DNA from: BOG-1112 sp964635325
GTDB lineage: Bacteria; Bdellovibrionota_B; Oligoflexia; Oligoflexales; Bog-1112
Reading direction: 5' to 3'
NCBI GenBank assembly: GCA_964635325.1
Contig: CAZWOL010000019.1
Span: 1 to 48,145, forward strand
Length of the DNA: 48,145 bases
The translations under genes were made by a program, and so were the position numbers. Position 1 is the first letter of the stretch. Every line of letters begins with the position of its first letter. Below are positions 17,874 to 27,273 of the stretch, piece by piece. Below the pieces are notes generated by a model. It was not told the origin of the DNA. It saw only the letters and a program-made list of their open reading frames with translations, and ran no database searches.

Positions 17874-19061
17874 TCAAGAGTTCTGTCTAAGAGATGCTTC
17901 GTAGATTTTCTTTATGTAACTAAAGTCTGCCTTAAACTCAGGTTGCTCTTGCTTCCAAGCAAAATCTGGATGATCGTCATCAGACCAAGCACCCCCGATA
18001 ATATTATCGTGAGCATCGAGTTCTAAGCGATAAAGATAGGTTTTGTGAGACACCCCTTCGTCACTATCAGGTTCCCATGAAGAGTCAATTTCATCCATAT
18101 AATCTATGCGTGTATTCATTTCGAGCTCCTTCACAGTACCAGGAGCTGCACCTACACTGGCTCCAGACTTTTCACGCACGATGCGTGTCGAAAACCCATA
18201 AACAGGTTGATTCCACACCTGTGGACCTGGATCAAGATCGATGACAAACCCTTCATTCAAGCGTGCGATCTGATTCGCCATGACTATATGAAAGGCTCCA
18301 GCATTCACACCAGAACATTCTTCCAATTGCTCCTCATAGGATCGTCGAGATATGCGCCCCCGACGATAGTCATGTCTAACTTTTTTGATATCTACATCAC
18401 AGCGAGTACCCAAAAACGACGTTGGTGCATCTGATTCTGTGAGGAAATAAATTAACAATGCTTTCACATCCGAAGATCCAAAAGGCACCTCGATACCAGA
18501 TGGACCTTTTACAACGACAGGTTGAGGTTCATCAAAAAACAATGCAGCTGGTGCTAGGCCATGGCACAAACCTTCCCACTCGGGAAGATCAAAATTTCGA
18601 TCATAATATGGGCTAGAAGATACTGTTTTCAAGACTTGAGTACGTGCACGCTCCATCTGTGTATAAGGATAATTACGGCGCCCAAGGAAGATGTCAAACT
18701 TTTCGGCTGGTGAGAGTTTTTTCAAGTCAACACTACTCAATTTGTCGTAGGGAATCAAAGAATAGGCGTACAGTTTCTCTTTAGACCAACGAGCACTATC
18801 ATTCCACCTATAGCTGATACCACCACGCACACTTGGCCAGTAGTCATCCGTCCATGGTCTTTTGCTCAGAGAACCCTCACGAGGGAGCTCACTAAATTTT
18901 TGCAAATAATTGTGTTTTTGGAGGGAACCTGCATCAAAACGAAAGGGATTGTGTGCCGAAGTCCATTCTTTCTTAGGTTTTGCCTCTCCTGCTTGTTGCG
19001 AGGGACTGCCACATGACACAATCAAGACGAGGCCAAGTACACGCCAAGGGACGACTCTCAT
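17874..19061 (-). CDS. Transglutaminase-elicitor family lipoprotein
   Basis: The protein resembles the transglutaminase-elicitor family (Phytophthora GP42 type), which cross-links proteins by acyl transfer from glutamine to amines. Matching blocks are LSPAEKFDIFLGRRNYPYTQ, the likely nucleophile block WEGLCHGLAPAAL (Cys about residue 166), VPFGSSDVKALLIYF, NAGAFHIVMANQIA..EGFVIDLDPG and QVWNQPVYGF. A signal peptide ends at lipobox LIVSC (Cys17), so it is lipid-anchored outside the cytoplasm. ATG at 19061 has GGAG six bases upstream; an in-frame start at 19103 would spoil the signal peptide. Activity is inferred from family motifs. A role in the cell envelope or in attachment to another cell is possible. 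Confidence 0.85.
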   Translation of the reverse strand: MRVVPWRVLGLVLIVSCGSPSQQAGEAKPKKEWTSAHNPFRFDAGSLQKHNYLQKFSELPREGSLSKRPWTDDYWPSVRGGISYRWNDSARWSKEKLYAYSLIPYDKLSSVDLKKLSPAEKFDIFLGRRNYPYTQMERARTQVLKTVSSSPYYDRNFDLPEWEGLCHGLAPAALFFDEPQPVVVKGPSGIEVPFGSSDVKALLIYFLTESDAPTSFLGTRCDVDIKKVRHDYRRGRISRRSYEEQLEECSGVNAGAFHIVMANQIARLNEGFVIDLDPGPQVWNQPVYGFSTRIVREKSGASVGAAPGTVKELEMNTRIDYMDEIDSSWEPDSDEGVSHKTYLYRLELDAHDNIIGGAWSDDDHPDFAWKQEQPEFKADFSYIKKIYEASLRQNS

Positions 19062-19135
19062 AACTGACTCCGTGATGTTCAAAATTGGTGATTTTGAAAC
19101 CATCCTAAGTCATCAGTTACAAATGGCAAAAGCAT

Positions 19136-20671
19136 TTAGATTTCGAAGCGTATGCCTTGCGCCAAAGGAGCCGAGCTACCAAAATTGATCGTGTTGGTTT
19201 GCCTACGCATATAGGCTTTCCAAGCATCCGATCCAGATTCTCGCCCACCTCCTGTATCTTTTTCTCCACCGAAGGCTCCACCTATTTCTGCACCCGACGT
19301 TCCTATATTGACGTTCGCTATGCCACAGTCTGAGCCCCATGCACTGAGAAATTCTTCAGTTTCACGCAAGTCGTTAGAAAAAATTGCAGATGACAAGCCG
19401 TGTTTGACGCTGTTTTGAATTTGAATCGCATTTGTTACGCTGCCATCGTAGCGTAACAAGTAGAGGATCGGTGCGAATGTTTCCTCCTGAACTATCGGCA
19501 TTTTTGCATCTGCTTCGACTAGAGCTGGAAACACGTAGCATCCGGATTCATATCCTGCTCCTTTGAGAACCTCTCCACCGAACAGAACTTTTGCTCCCTG
19601 TTCCTGTGCCACGCGCAAAGCATCTTGCATAGTATTCACAGCATCTTTATCGATCAATGGACCGACATGATTCTTTTCATCGAGTGGGTTGCCTACTTTG
19701 AGTGTGCGATATGCTTTGAGAAATGCGTCACGTACACGATCGTAAATATCAGGATGGATGATCACACGACGCGCACTTGTGCACCTTTGACCTGCTGTTC
19801 CTACTGCGCCAAATACGGTAGGAGGTATGGTTGTTTTAAGATCAGCATGCGAGGTGATAATCACTGCATTGTTGCCACCAAGCTCGAGAAGAGAACGACC
19901 CAGTCGCTTACCCACAACCTCTGCAACGCGACGCCCCATACGTGTGGATCCTGTTGCAGACACAAGAGGAATGCGAGAATCGCTTAGGATTTTTTCTCCA
20001 ACAACTGAGACGTCTCCAATGATCAAACTGAAAACACCTTCGGGAATATTTTCTTCTGCAAGAACATCCGCAATGAGATTAAAACAAGCAATAGCCGAAA
20101 GTGGTGTTTTTTCGGAGGGCTTCCACAGAGTCACATCTCCACAAACCGTCGCAATCATCGCATTCCATGCCCAAACAGCGACAGGAAAATTGAAAGCCGT
20201 GATAACACCTACAACACCAAGTGGATGCCATTGTTCATACATACGGTGATTTGGACGCTCTGAGTGCATTGTCGAACCGCACAACTGTCGGGACAAGCCC
20301 ACTGCAAAATCGCAGATGTCGATCATTTCTTGGACTTCACCCCAACCTTCTTGCAGAGACTTACCCATCTCATAAGAAACAAGTTCACCAAGTGGTTTTT
20401 TAAACTCACGAAGTTTCTGTCCGATCTTACGCACCAACTCTCCACGTTTAGGCGCAGGAACAGTCTGCCATATTTTAAAAGCATTCTGCGCGGTCGCGAG
20501 AACTTGCTCATAGTGCTGTGCCTGAGCAAGCCCTACCTTGGCAATAAGCTTTGCATCCACGGGAGAAAACGATGCAAGACCTTGATCCGTCTGTCCATAC
20601 CACTTACGTCCTGTACAGACTGGAGCATTTTCGGGACGAATACCTAATTTTTCTAAGAATGCATTTGTCAT
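19136..20671 (-). CDS. Aldehyde dehydrogenase, ALDH7/alpha-aminoadipic semialdehyde dehydrogenase type
   Basis: NAD(P)-dependent oxidation of an aldehyde to an acid. The sequence matches the ALDH7 (antiquitin, AmaB/Pcd) branch, which acts on alpha-aminoadipic semialdehyde in lysine breakdown: early NAPVCTGRKW, ITAFNFPVAVWAWN, the catalytic Glu263 in LLELGGNN and the nucleophile Cys297 in GQRCTSARR. Length (511) is normal for this branch. No other lysine-catabolic gene is near. It is divergent from hutU across about 120 bases, and the two amino-acid-breakdown genes may share control, although no operator is evident. Confidence 0.9.
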   Translation of the reverse strand: MTNAFLEKLGIRPENAPVCTGRKWYGQTDQGLASFSPVDAKLIAKVGLAQAQHYEQVLATAQNAFKIWQTVPAPKRGELVRKIGQKLREFKKPLGELVSYEMGKSLQEGWGEVQEMIDICDFAVGLSRQLCGSTMHSERPNHRMYEQWHPLGVVGVITAFNFPVAVWAWNAMIATVCGDVTLWKPSEKTPLSAIACFNLIADVLAEENIPEGVFSLIIGDVSVVGEKILSDSRIPLVSATGSTRMGRRVAEVVGKRLGRSLLELGGNNAVIITSHADLKTTIPPTVFGAVGTAGQRCTSARRVIIHPDIYDRVRDAFLKAYRTLKVGNPLDEKNHVGPLIDKDAVNTMQDALRVAQEQGAKVLFGGEVLKGAGYESGCYVFPALVEADAKMPIVQEETFAPILYLLRYDGSVTNAIQIQNSVKHGLSSAIFSNDLRETEEFLSAWGSDCGIANVNIGTSGAEIGGAFGGEKDTGGGRESGSDAWKAYMRRQTNTINFGSSAPLAQGIRFEI

Positions 20672-20791
20672 TTTCGAATCCCTCTAGATCACTATGAGCT
20701 TCTCACGCCTTTGAAAAAGACGACAATTGCGTTATCGTTCCAGAGTCCGACTTGTTTCGTCAACATCAAGCCTTGAGAAAGTCTAAATACG

Positions 20792-22438
20792 ATGAAGCGC
20801 ACGATTCGAGCACCACGCGGTGCACAAAAAACTTGCAAAGGATGGACCCAAGAAGCAGCTCTTCGCATGCTAATGAATAACCTAGACCCAGAAGTTGCAG
20901 AGAATCCTGACGAGCTCGTCGTCTATGGAGGCACAGGCAAAGCGGCACGCAACTGGGATTGCTTTGACAAAATTGTTCAATGTTTGCAAAACCTCGAAGA
21001 CGATGAAACCTTACTAGTGCAATCTGGCAAACCCGTTGCAATCTTTCGCTCACACAAGGATGCACCACGTGTTTTGATTGCAAACTCCAACCTTGTCGGT
21101 AAGTGGGCCAATTGGGAATATTTTAGAGAGCTCGAAAAAAAAGGGCTCATGATGTATGGGCAGATGACTGCTGGTTCCTGGATCTATATAGGGACTCAGG
21201 GCATACTGCAGGGCACCTACGAAACCTTCGTAAGCTGTGGTGAGAAGTACTTCAAAGGGGATCTATCTGGAAAATTCATACTCTCCGGAGGCCTTGGAGG
21301 TATGGGAGGGGCTCAACCTCTTGCAGCAACAATTGCAGGAGCTGTGTTCCTTGGTGTTGATGTTGATCCGGTTCGCATTCAACGACGCCTGGAAGGACGC
21401 TACCTCGATCGCATTGCAAAAAATTTAGATGAGGCCCTCAAATGGATTGAGGAAGCGAAGAAAAAGAAACAAGCATTGAGCATTGGACTTGAAGCAAATG
21501 CTTCTGAGCTGTATGTAGAATTGCTACGACGCAGAGTGATTCCCGACATTGTCACCGATCAGACTTCGGCACATGACGAATTGAACGGGTATGTTCCTGG
21601 TGGGATGAATTTGAGCGAGGCGCTGAGCTTACGCAAAAAAGATCCCGAGACTTATAAGCAAAAGTCTTTAGCTTCGATGGTCGAGCACGTTAAAGCGATG
21701 GTTGAATTTCAGAAGCATGGTTCTATTGTCTTTGACTACGGCAATAACATTCGTGCACAAGCCGAGCGTGCAGGTTGTAGCAATGCTTTTGCATTTCAGG
21801 GATTCGTTCCTGAATTTATTCGTCCACTCTTCTGCGACGGCAAGGGTCCCTTCCGTTGGGTTGCACTCTCTGGTGATCCACAAGATATTGCAGTGATTGA
21901 TCAGGAGCTTGTCAAATTATTTCCCGAAGACGAAAAATTACATCGTTGGTTGCATGCAGCTCAAGAGAAAGTAAAATTCCAAGGCCTTCCTGCACGCATC
22001 TGCTGGCTTGGCTACGGAGATCGAGAGAAAGCTGGTTTACTATTCAATGAGTTGGTACGCTCTGGCAAAGTAAAGGCCCCAATTGTGATTGGTCGTGATC
22101 ATTTGGATTGCGGCTCCGTCGCATCTCCTTTCCGAGAGACTGAAGCCATGAAAGACGGCTCCGATGCTGTTGCTGATTGGCCAATATTGAATGCGCTGAT
22201 CAATGCTGTAAATGGAGCGAGTTGGGTTAGCTTCCACCACGGTGGTGGAGTTGGCATGGGCTATTCTCTGCATTCTGGAATGGTCATTGTTGCGGATGGT
22301 ACTATAGAAGCTGACGAGAGACTGCGACGTGTACTCACATCTGATCCAGGAATGGGAGTGGTTCGTCACGTTGATGCAGGGTATGATCGAGCAAAGGATG
22401 TGGCTAAGCAAAAGAATGTGCAGATTCCGTTTTTGTGA
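20792..22438 (+). CDS. hutU: Urocanate hydratase
   Basis: HutU converts urocanate to imidazolone propionate in histidine breakdown and uses NAD+ as an electrophilic cofactor. Family blocks are strong throughout: ELVVYGGTGKAARNWDC, QSGKPVAIFRSH, MTAGSWIYIGTQGILQGTYE, GGLGGMGGAQPLA, the C-terminal RDHLDCGSVASPFRET and HHGGGVGMGYSLHSGM. Length (548) is normal. hutH, hutI and hutG are not in the window, so the pathway genes are scattered or incomplete. The ribosome site is weak (GAGAAAG well upstream). A paired REP-like palindrome follows the stop codon. Confidence 0.97.
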   Translation: MKRTIRAPRGAQKTCKGWTQEAALRMLMNNLDPEVAENPDELVVYGGTGKAARNWDCFDKIVQCLQNLEDDETLLVQSGKPVAIFRSHKDAPRVLIANSNLVGKWANWEYFRELEKKGLMMYGQMTAGSWIYIGTQGILQGTYETFVSCGEKYFKGDLSGKFILSGGLGGMGGAQPLAATIAGAVFLGVDVDPVRIQRRLEGRYLDRIAKNLDEALKWIEEAKKKKQALSIGLEANASELYVELLRRRVIPDIVTDQTSAHDELNGYVPGGMNLSEALSLRKKDPETYKQKSLASMVEHVKAMVEFQKHGSIVFDYGNNIRAQAERAGCSNAFAFQGFVPEFIRPLFCDGKGPFRWVALSGDPQDIAVIDQELVKLFPEDEKLHRWLHAAQEKVKFQGLPARICWLGYGDREKAGLLFNELVRSGKVKAPIVIGRDHLDCGSVASPFRETEAMKDGSDAVADWPILNALINAVNGASWVSFHHGGGVGMGYSLHSGMVIVADGTIEADERLRRVLTSDPGMGVVRHVDAGYDRAKDVAKQKNVQIPFL

Positions 22439-22455
22439 GAATGCACTACGGTCTT

Positions 22456-22587
22456 ACATAGTTGCTAAGCAGGCGATCCCTCGACTTCACTCGGGATCAC
22501 GAATCTACAGCCTCTCTTTTCAAAAATGTCATCCCGAGTGAAGTGCGAAGCACGAAGTCGAGGGATCGCCTGCTTAGTAGTTATGTA
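22456..22587. repeat. Two REP-like elements in inverted orientation (long imperfect palindrome)
   Basis: The left arm begins ACATAGTTGCTAAGCAGGCG and the right arm ends CGCCTGCTTAGTAGTTATGT. Over the inner 24 bases (22465-22488 and 22553-22576) the arms are exact inverse complements. The right unit also contains the GTGC/GCAC core that the left unit lacks. The whole structure can fold into a long hairpin between hutU and the peroxiredoxin gene and may act as a transcript end. Similar single units occur at 10404 and 27274. Confidence 0.85.
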
Positions 22588-22616
22588 AAAAACATAAATT
22601 CAAATGGAGAACTTAG

Positions 22617-23141
22617 ATGACACGCTTTAAAAAACTTATACTCTCAGGTCTTACAACTCTTTTTAGCACTCATGCTCTGGCTCTCGATACTGGTGCACAA
22701 GCTCCACAATTCACTTTACAAAACCAGCATGGACAAAATGTTTCGATTGCACCAAATACTGAAAAAGCTTGGACTGTTCTTTACTTCTATCCCAAAGCGG
22801 ACACTCCGGGTTGTACAAAACAGGCATGTGCGTTTAGAGATGCGATCAAAGTGATCGAAAAGGATAATATTCGAGTTTACGGAATCAGTACGAATACAGT
22901 GCAGGAGCTCAAAGAGTTTCAAGACAAGTACAAACTTAATTTCACCTTATTGAGTGATGCCAAAGGTGAGATCTCCTCCAAATTTGGGGCCAAAATGCCG
23001 ATTATAAATATTTCCAAGCGTTATACGTTCATCCTCGACGACACTCTGAAAATTCGTTCTGTGGACCGCGATGTAGACCCAGCTTTAGATGCAAAAAACG
23101 TTGCTGAAAAAGTTAAGGAGCTACGTAGCCAGCAGAAATGA
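22617..23141 (+). CDS. bcp: Exported Bcp-type peroxiredoxin
   Basis: A thiol peroxidase of the AhpC/TSA superfamily, Bcp/PrxQ group, which reduces peroxides. The peroxidatic Cys66 and resolving Cys71 lie in DTPGCTKQACAFRD, the typical five-residue spacing of PrxQ. An N-terminal extension forms a signal peptide (residues 1-22, ending HALA), so unlike E. coli Bcp this protein should act outside the cytoplasm. AATGGAGAACTTAG upstream of the ATG provides a GGAG site at about seven bases. It is followed after about 100 bases by the pseudouridine synthase gene. Confidence 0.9.
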   Translation: MTRFKKLILSGLTTLFSTHALALDTGAQAPQFTLQNQHGQNVSIAPNTEKAWTVLYFYPKADTPGCTKQACAFRDAIKVIEKDNIRVYGISTNTVQELKEFQDKYKLNFTLLSDAKGEISSKFGAKMPIINISKRYTFILDDTLKIRSVDRDVDPALDAKNVAEKVKELRSQQK

Positions 23142-23243
23142 TTGGCAACTCTCGCCTACACCTTTTGATTCGCTAAAAAGGCATATTCAAGGCCTTCCGA
23201 ACCTGCTAAAAGCACTCCATTACCACGTCTAAGGATATTTACA

Positions 23244-23957
23244 GTGCGCATACATAAATGGCTTAGTGCTGCTGGCTTTTGTTCGTTACGAAAAGCCGAA
23301 GAACTCATTCGACAAGGAAAAGTCCTGGTTGATGGCAAAGTCGCAAGTATTGGTCAAGATATTGATGAATCTGAAGCAGAAGTCCATGTTGATGGGGTGT
23401 TGGTCGCAAAGACTGCACCGGCACTGCTCTACTATATGCTCTATAAACCTGCAGGGACACTGACCTCATTCAAAAATGATAATGAGCACCCATGTCTTGC
23501 TGATCTTCCTGCTCTGAAACAACTGAACATGAAACTGAGTCCGGTTGGACGTTTGGACTGCTATTCAGAAGGTTTGCTTTTGCTAACCAATGATGGTCCT
23601 CTGTGCAATCGACTCATGCATCCACGTTACAAGATAAGTAAGGTCTATAGAGTCGAGAGCAATGATGCGCTGCCACGACATGCTATTCGAGAACTAGAGA
23701 TCGGTATTGAATTGGAAGATGGTCCTGTTAGTGCACAGGTCCAAAGCGTACCTCATCGTGTGAACACTTACGACATAACCCTCATGGTCGGCCGCAATCG
23801 CATAGTCCGTCGTATTTTCCAGCATTATGGTCTACATGTACGACGTCTCACCCGCATTGCTGTTGGAGAATTACGCCTAGACCCCCTCCTCAAACCTGGG
23901 CAGTTACGTTCTCTCACCGCACGCGAACTCGCCACGCTCTCAACTCAACACACTTAA
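23244..23957 (+). CDS. RsuA/RluB-family pseudouridine synthase
   Basis: Isomerises uridine to pseudouridine in rRNA. The N-terminal S4 RNA-binding domain (residues 2-60, MRIHKWLSAAGFCSLRKAEELI) is followed by the catalytic domain with the signature GRLDCYSEGLLLLTNDG, whose Asp105 is the nucleophile. Length (237) fits RluB/RsuA. GTG at 23244 has AAGGA about eight bases upstream. RluB (23S) is more likely than RsuA (16S) from the KPAGTLTS and VGRNRIVRRIF blocks, but the target is not certain. A perfect 20-bp hairpin lies 18 bases after the stop codon. Confidence 0.9.
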   Translation: MRIHKWLSAAGFCSLRKAEELIRQGKVLVDGKVASIGQDIDESEAEVHVDGVLVAKTAPALLYYMLYKPAGTLTSFKNDNEHPCLADLPALKQLNMKLSPVGRLDCYSEGLLLLTNDGPLCNRLMHPRYKISKVYRVESNDALPRHAIRELEIGIELEDGPVSAQVQSVPHRVNTYDITLMVGRNRIVRRIFQHYGLHVRRLTRIAVGELRLDPLLKPGQLRSLTARELATLSTQHT

Positions 23958-23975
23958 ATTACTTGATTTTATCAC

Positions 23976-24018
23976 AAGAATGACAGATCCTCGATTAGAT
24001 CGAGGATCTGTCATTCTT
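23976..24018. repeat. Perfect 20-bp inverted repeat with 3-base loop
   Basis: AAGAATGACAGATCCTCGAT, loop TAG, then its exact inverse complement. It sits between the pseudouridine synthase and the truncated ATPase and overlaps the first codons of the latter's open frame. It could stop transcription from upstream, although no T-run follows, or mark a rearrangement junction. Confidence 0.85.
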
Positions 24019-24025
24019 CTTGAAC

Positions 24026-24780
24026 GCAGTCTTGATCAGGTCATCTTGGAAGGGTTCTACCCACGTATATTTTATTCTGGTATCGCTAGCCAAGATTTTT
24101 ATCCATCTTATATTCAATCCTATGTTGAGCGTGATGTGCGCACCCTCATTCAAGTAGGAAATCTATCTTTATTCCAACGTTTTCTACAGCTCTGCGCTGG
24201 TCGAGTCGGGCAATTACTCAATATTGACTCCCTGGCAGCTGACTGCGGAATTAGCTCATCGACTGTACGCAATTGGCTTTCCATACTCGAAGCAAGCTTT
24301 GTTATCTTTCTTCTTCAACCTCATCATCAGAATTTTAATAAGCGTCTAACCAAATCACCCAAACTCTACTTCTTTGATACAGGTCTTGTCTGCTCTCTAT
24401 TACGAATCACAAGTACGGAGATGTTGAGTGTTTCACCTTTCCGTGGTCATCTCTTTGAATGCTTGATACTCGCAGACCTTTACAAACAATACACAAACCT
24501 AGCACAAAGGCCTTCATTGTATTTTTGGCGTGACCGAGGTGGCGCGCACGAAATCGACTGTATACTGGATCAGGGGAATATACTTCATCCTGTGGAAATC
24601 AAAGCTGGACAGACGGTGAACACAGATTTTTTTAAAGGTCTGAATTATTGGAATGGAATTGCCAATGCTGACAGCGCCCATGCATATTTAGTATATGGTG
24701 GAGATGAGCGACAATCTCGACAGCAGGCCCAGCTCATAAATTGGAAATCTGTAGCTAATTTACTAGAAGCTCTTTCCTAA
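24026..24780 (+). pseudogene. 5'-truncated DUF4143/AAA ATPase remnant
   Basis: The open frame starts at 23980 inside the hairpin, but family-like sequence begins only at about 24026 (LDQVILEGFYPRIF). From there the protein matches the C-terminal half of AAA ATPases with a DUF4143 domain: FYPSYIQSYVERDVRTL, AGRVGQLLNIDSLAADCGIS, TVRNWLSILEASFVIFLLQP, KSPKLYFFDTGL and the nuclease-like end FWRDRGGAHEIDCILDQ..EIKAGQT. The N-terminal AAA domain with Walker A and B (normally 100-150 residues) is missing. The C-terminal part is intact to its own stop codon. Loss of the 5' end at the hairpin suggests an old deletion. Confidence 0.8.
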
Positions 24781-24793
24781 AAGGAACTGAACA

Positions 24794-25720
24794 ATGGAAA
24801 AAAGCAAACTCGACATCATTCAAGTTCCCCTTTTTCTCATGCTCTCTGCAGGATGTCTTTTGCCTATCGTAAATACTCCAATTGCTCTGGCTGCAGGACT
24901 AGCCTTCGGAATCTTCTTAGGCTGTCCATCCAAAGCACGCGTGTCCAAGTATACAAAAATGCTTTTGCAAGTTTCTGTAGTAGGTCTTGGTTTTGGCATT
25001 CCTATTGTTGAAGTCCTACATGCAGGACGTGATGGCCTTTGGCTCTCCTTCATCACCATTGCTCTTGCTTTGGGTATCGGAGCCCTCTTAGCCCGTTGGC
25101 TTAAAGTTCGATCGAATACCGGTACATTGATCTCTGTCGGCACAGCGATCTGTGGAGGAAGTGCGATCGCAGCAATTGCCCCTATTGTGCATGCGGATTC
25201 GGATGAGATTTCGGTGTCCATGGGTGCTGTGTTCTCACTGAATGCACTTGCGTTGTTTTTGTTTCCTTGGATTGGGCAACACTTGTTACTGACCCCCGAG
25301 CAGTTTGGTTTGTGGTCAGCACTTGCCATCCATGACACGAGTAGCGTCGTCGGAGCATCTTCGTTGTTTGGTCCTAAGGCGCTTGCCATCGCGACTACAG
25401 TCAAGCTGTCGCGTGCTTTATGGATACTTCCACTGAGTGTCTTTTATGCTCTGCTCAGTCGAGCAAAAGGCAAAATCACCATCCCTTGGTTCATCTTCTT
25501 TTTCATAGCAGCTGCAGCAATCAACAGTGCGTTTCCGGGACAGGTATTATTTGGCAAACTGAGCGTACTTGCAAAGCAAGCGTTGTGTCTGGTTCTTTTT
25601 TGGATTGGTTCAACGATGAATAAAGAAAGTTTAGCTAAAGTAGGGTGGAGACCCTTTGTATTAGCCATTTCTCTGTGGGTACTACTTGCAAGTATTAGTC
25701 TCTGCTACCTAAAAAGCTAG
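24794..25720 (+). CDS. YeiH/UPF0324 family membrane protein
   Basis: About nine to ten hydrophobic helices fill the 308 residues. The conserved family blocks are GTAICGGSAIAAIAPIV, near residue 120, and AIHDTSSVVGAS, near residue 180. The family is annotated as a putative sulfate exporter, but the evidence for a substrate is weak. The gene follows the ATPase remnant by 13 bases and has AAAAGGAACTGAAC upstream of its ATG. It is convergent with serS. The 146 bases between them contain a palindrome GGTAGAGCTCTACC (25782-25795) enclosed by GCTACG/CGTAGC arms. Confidence 0.9.
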   Translation: MEKSKLDIIQVPLFLMLSAGCLLPIVNTPIALAAGLAFGIFLGCPSKARVSKYTKMLLQVSVVGLGFGIPIVEVLHAGRDGLWLSFITIALALGIGALLARWLKVRSNTGTLISVGTAICGGSAIAAIAPIVHADSDEISVSMGAVFSLNALALFLFPWIGQHLLLTPEQFGLWSALAIHDTSSVVGASSLFGPKALAIATTVKLSRALWILPLSVFYALLSRAKGKITIPWFIFFFIAAAAINSAFPGQVLFGKLSVLAKQALCLVLFWIGSTMNKESLAKVGWRPFVLAISLWVLLASISLCYLKS

Positions 25721-25762
25721 CAACTACTGCCACTTGTATAGCTAATCTCATCTTGCAAATTG

Positions 25763-25805
25763 GCTACGGAGGCAACTCCCCGGTAGAGCTCTACCTGAAC
25801 GTAGC
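25763..25805. other. Nested palindromic structure between yeiH-like gene and serS
   Basis: An inner perfect palindrome GGTAGAGCTCTACC is flanked by outer arms GCTACG (25763-25768) and CGTAGC (25800-25805). It lies in the space between convergent genes and could end transcription in either direction, although T-runs are lacking. Confidence 0.35.
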
Positions 25806-25866
25806 TGTGAGACTCGGAGCGAGAAACATGAAATTATTAAAGCAAAGAGCAAGCCCTCCAGTCTAA

Positions 25867-27132
25867 TTATCCAATGCGTGTTTTTCCCATCATGTAGGGA
25901 TGCAGAGCTTTAGGTAGGGTTATCGATCCATCCGCTTCTTGGAAATTTTCCAGCAACGCAAGAATAATTCGAGGAGCCGCAAGAGCTGTGTTATTGAGTG
26001 TATATGCGTGCTGCTTTTGTCCATCCTTCGTCTTATAACGAATATTCAAGCGTCGTGCCTGGAAGTCGTAGAATGTTGAACAACTGTGAGTTTCTCCGTA
26101 GCCTTGACGCGATGGCATCCAGGTTTCGACATCGTGCTTGCGCACCTGCCCCTGACCGAGGTCACCTGTGCAGACATAGACAACCCTATAGGGGAGCTCG
26201 AGTGCCTGCAGTATACCCTCTGCAATTCCAAGCAACTCGTGATGATATGTCATGCTTTTTTCAGCATCGGCTTCTGCAATAACGACCATCTCGATCTTAT
26301 TGAATTGGTGCACACGATACAGTCCACGAGTGTCTTTACCGTAGGTGCCTGCCTCACGACGAAAACACGATGTCAAAGACGTGTACTTGAGTGGTAGCTC
26401 GTTTTCACTCAGCATCTCATTAGCGTGCATTGAACAAAGAGAAACCTCTGATGTTCCGACCAATGCAAGTTTGTCTTTTTCGATATAATACGCCTGATCT
26501 CGTCCGACCGGAAAATAACCCGTGCCGACCATTGCTTCTTCTTTGACAAGTACAGGTACAGCATGAGGTTGAAAGCCTTTGGACACGACATAGTCATAGG
26601 CAAAACGCAAGACAGCCTGTTCGAGCAGAGCTCCGTCTTTTTTTAGAATATAAGAACGTGATCCCGAAACTTTAACTCCGCGTTCGAAATCGAGAATACC
26701 GAGTTTTTCTCCGAGACTAATATGATCTTGAGCCGCAAAAGAAAAATTACGAGGTGTGCCCCATTTGCGAATTTCAACATTCTCAGAATCATCTTTACCA
26801 TGAGGAACATCGGGAGCTGCAGGTTGCGCCAACTTGAGCATGAGTTCATTTAGAGCAGCACGTTGCTCATCTAATTTGATCGTCAGAGTTTCCATTTTCG
26901 ACTTAATAGTCTGAACCTGTTTTTTGAGCTCATCCCGTTGGTCTGCTGGTGCTTTGGGAATATCTTGGGAAAGCTTGTTGCGTTCGGCCTGCAGTTGCTC
27001 CAACTCCTGCTGAAGGGGACGTATAGTTTCATCAAGAGCGAGGACCTGGGACACATCAACTTTGAAGCCCTTAGCAGTATTGGCATCTTGGACTTGCTTA
27101 GCATTTTGGCGGATAAACTTTATGTCGAGCAT
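25867..27132 (-). CDS. serS: Seryl-tRNA synthetase
   Basis: Charges tRNA-Ser and tRNA-Sec with serine. The N-terminal antiparallel coiled-coil arm that grips the tRNA is visible (residues 28-105, LQQELEQLQAERNKLSQD). The class II catalytic core contains LVGTSEVSLCSMH, motif 2 TSCFRREAGTYGKDTRGLYRVHQF and the motif 3 region ending NNTALAAPRIILALLEN. Length (421) is standard. The start ATG at 27132 is preceded by AGAAAGG at about six bases. It is the only gene of its strand here, and its upstream side carries a REP-like element. Confidence 0.98.
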   Translation of the reverse strand: MLDIKFIRQNAKQVQDANTAKGFKVDVSQVLALDETIRPLQQELEQLQAERNKLSQDIPKAPADQRDELKKQVQTIKSKMETLTIKLDEQRAALNELMLKLAQPAAPDVPHGKDDSENVEIRKWGTPRNFSFAAQDHISLGEKLGILDFERGVKVSGSRSYILKKDGALLEQAVLRFAYDYVVSKGFQPHAVPVLVKEEAMVGTGYFPVGRDQAYYIEKDKLALVGTSEVSLCSMHANEMLSENELPLKYTSLTSCFRREAGTYGKDTRGLYRVHQFNKIEMVVIAEADAEKSMTYHHELLGIAEGILQALELPYRVVYVCTGDLGQGQVRKHDVETWMPSRQGYGETHSCSTFYDFQARRLNIRYKTKDGQKQHAYTLNNTALAAPRIILALLENFQEADGSITLPKALHPYMMGKTRIG

Positions 27133-27273
27133 AGAAACCTTTCTGAAAATATCCTCTCTTGCATACCAGTTTAGCGCGTTGGAACAAAGTCTTCTTCCGT
27201 AACGCGCGGTTCGCTGCTATCCTGGCGGACCACTAGGGCGTAACGAGTGGAGCCAAAGTACCAACTGCTGGCT

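Noticed and set aside
22456..22587. Possible CRISPR-like or insertion-sequence origin of the paired repeat
   Set aside because: There are only two units in inverted orientation, no spacers of equal length and no transposase gene, so a REP-like palindrome explains it better.
27171..27260. Minus-strand tail STRYALVVRQDSSEPRVTEED ending at a stop codon beside the REP-like element
   Set aside because: It reads slightly gene-like, but only about 30 residues exist, no family is recognised and it merges into the repeat, so it cannot be called a gene remnant with confidence.
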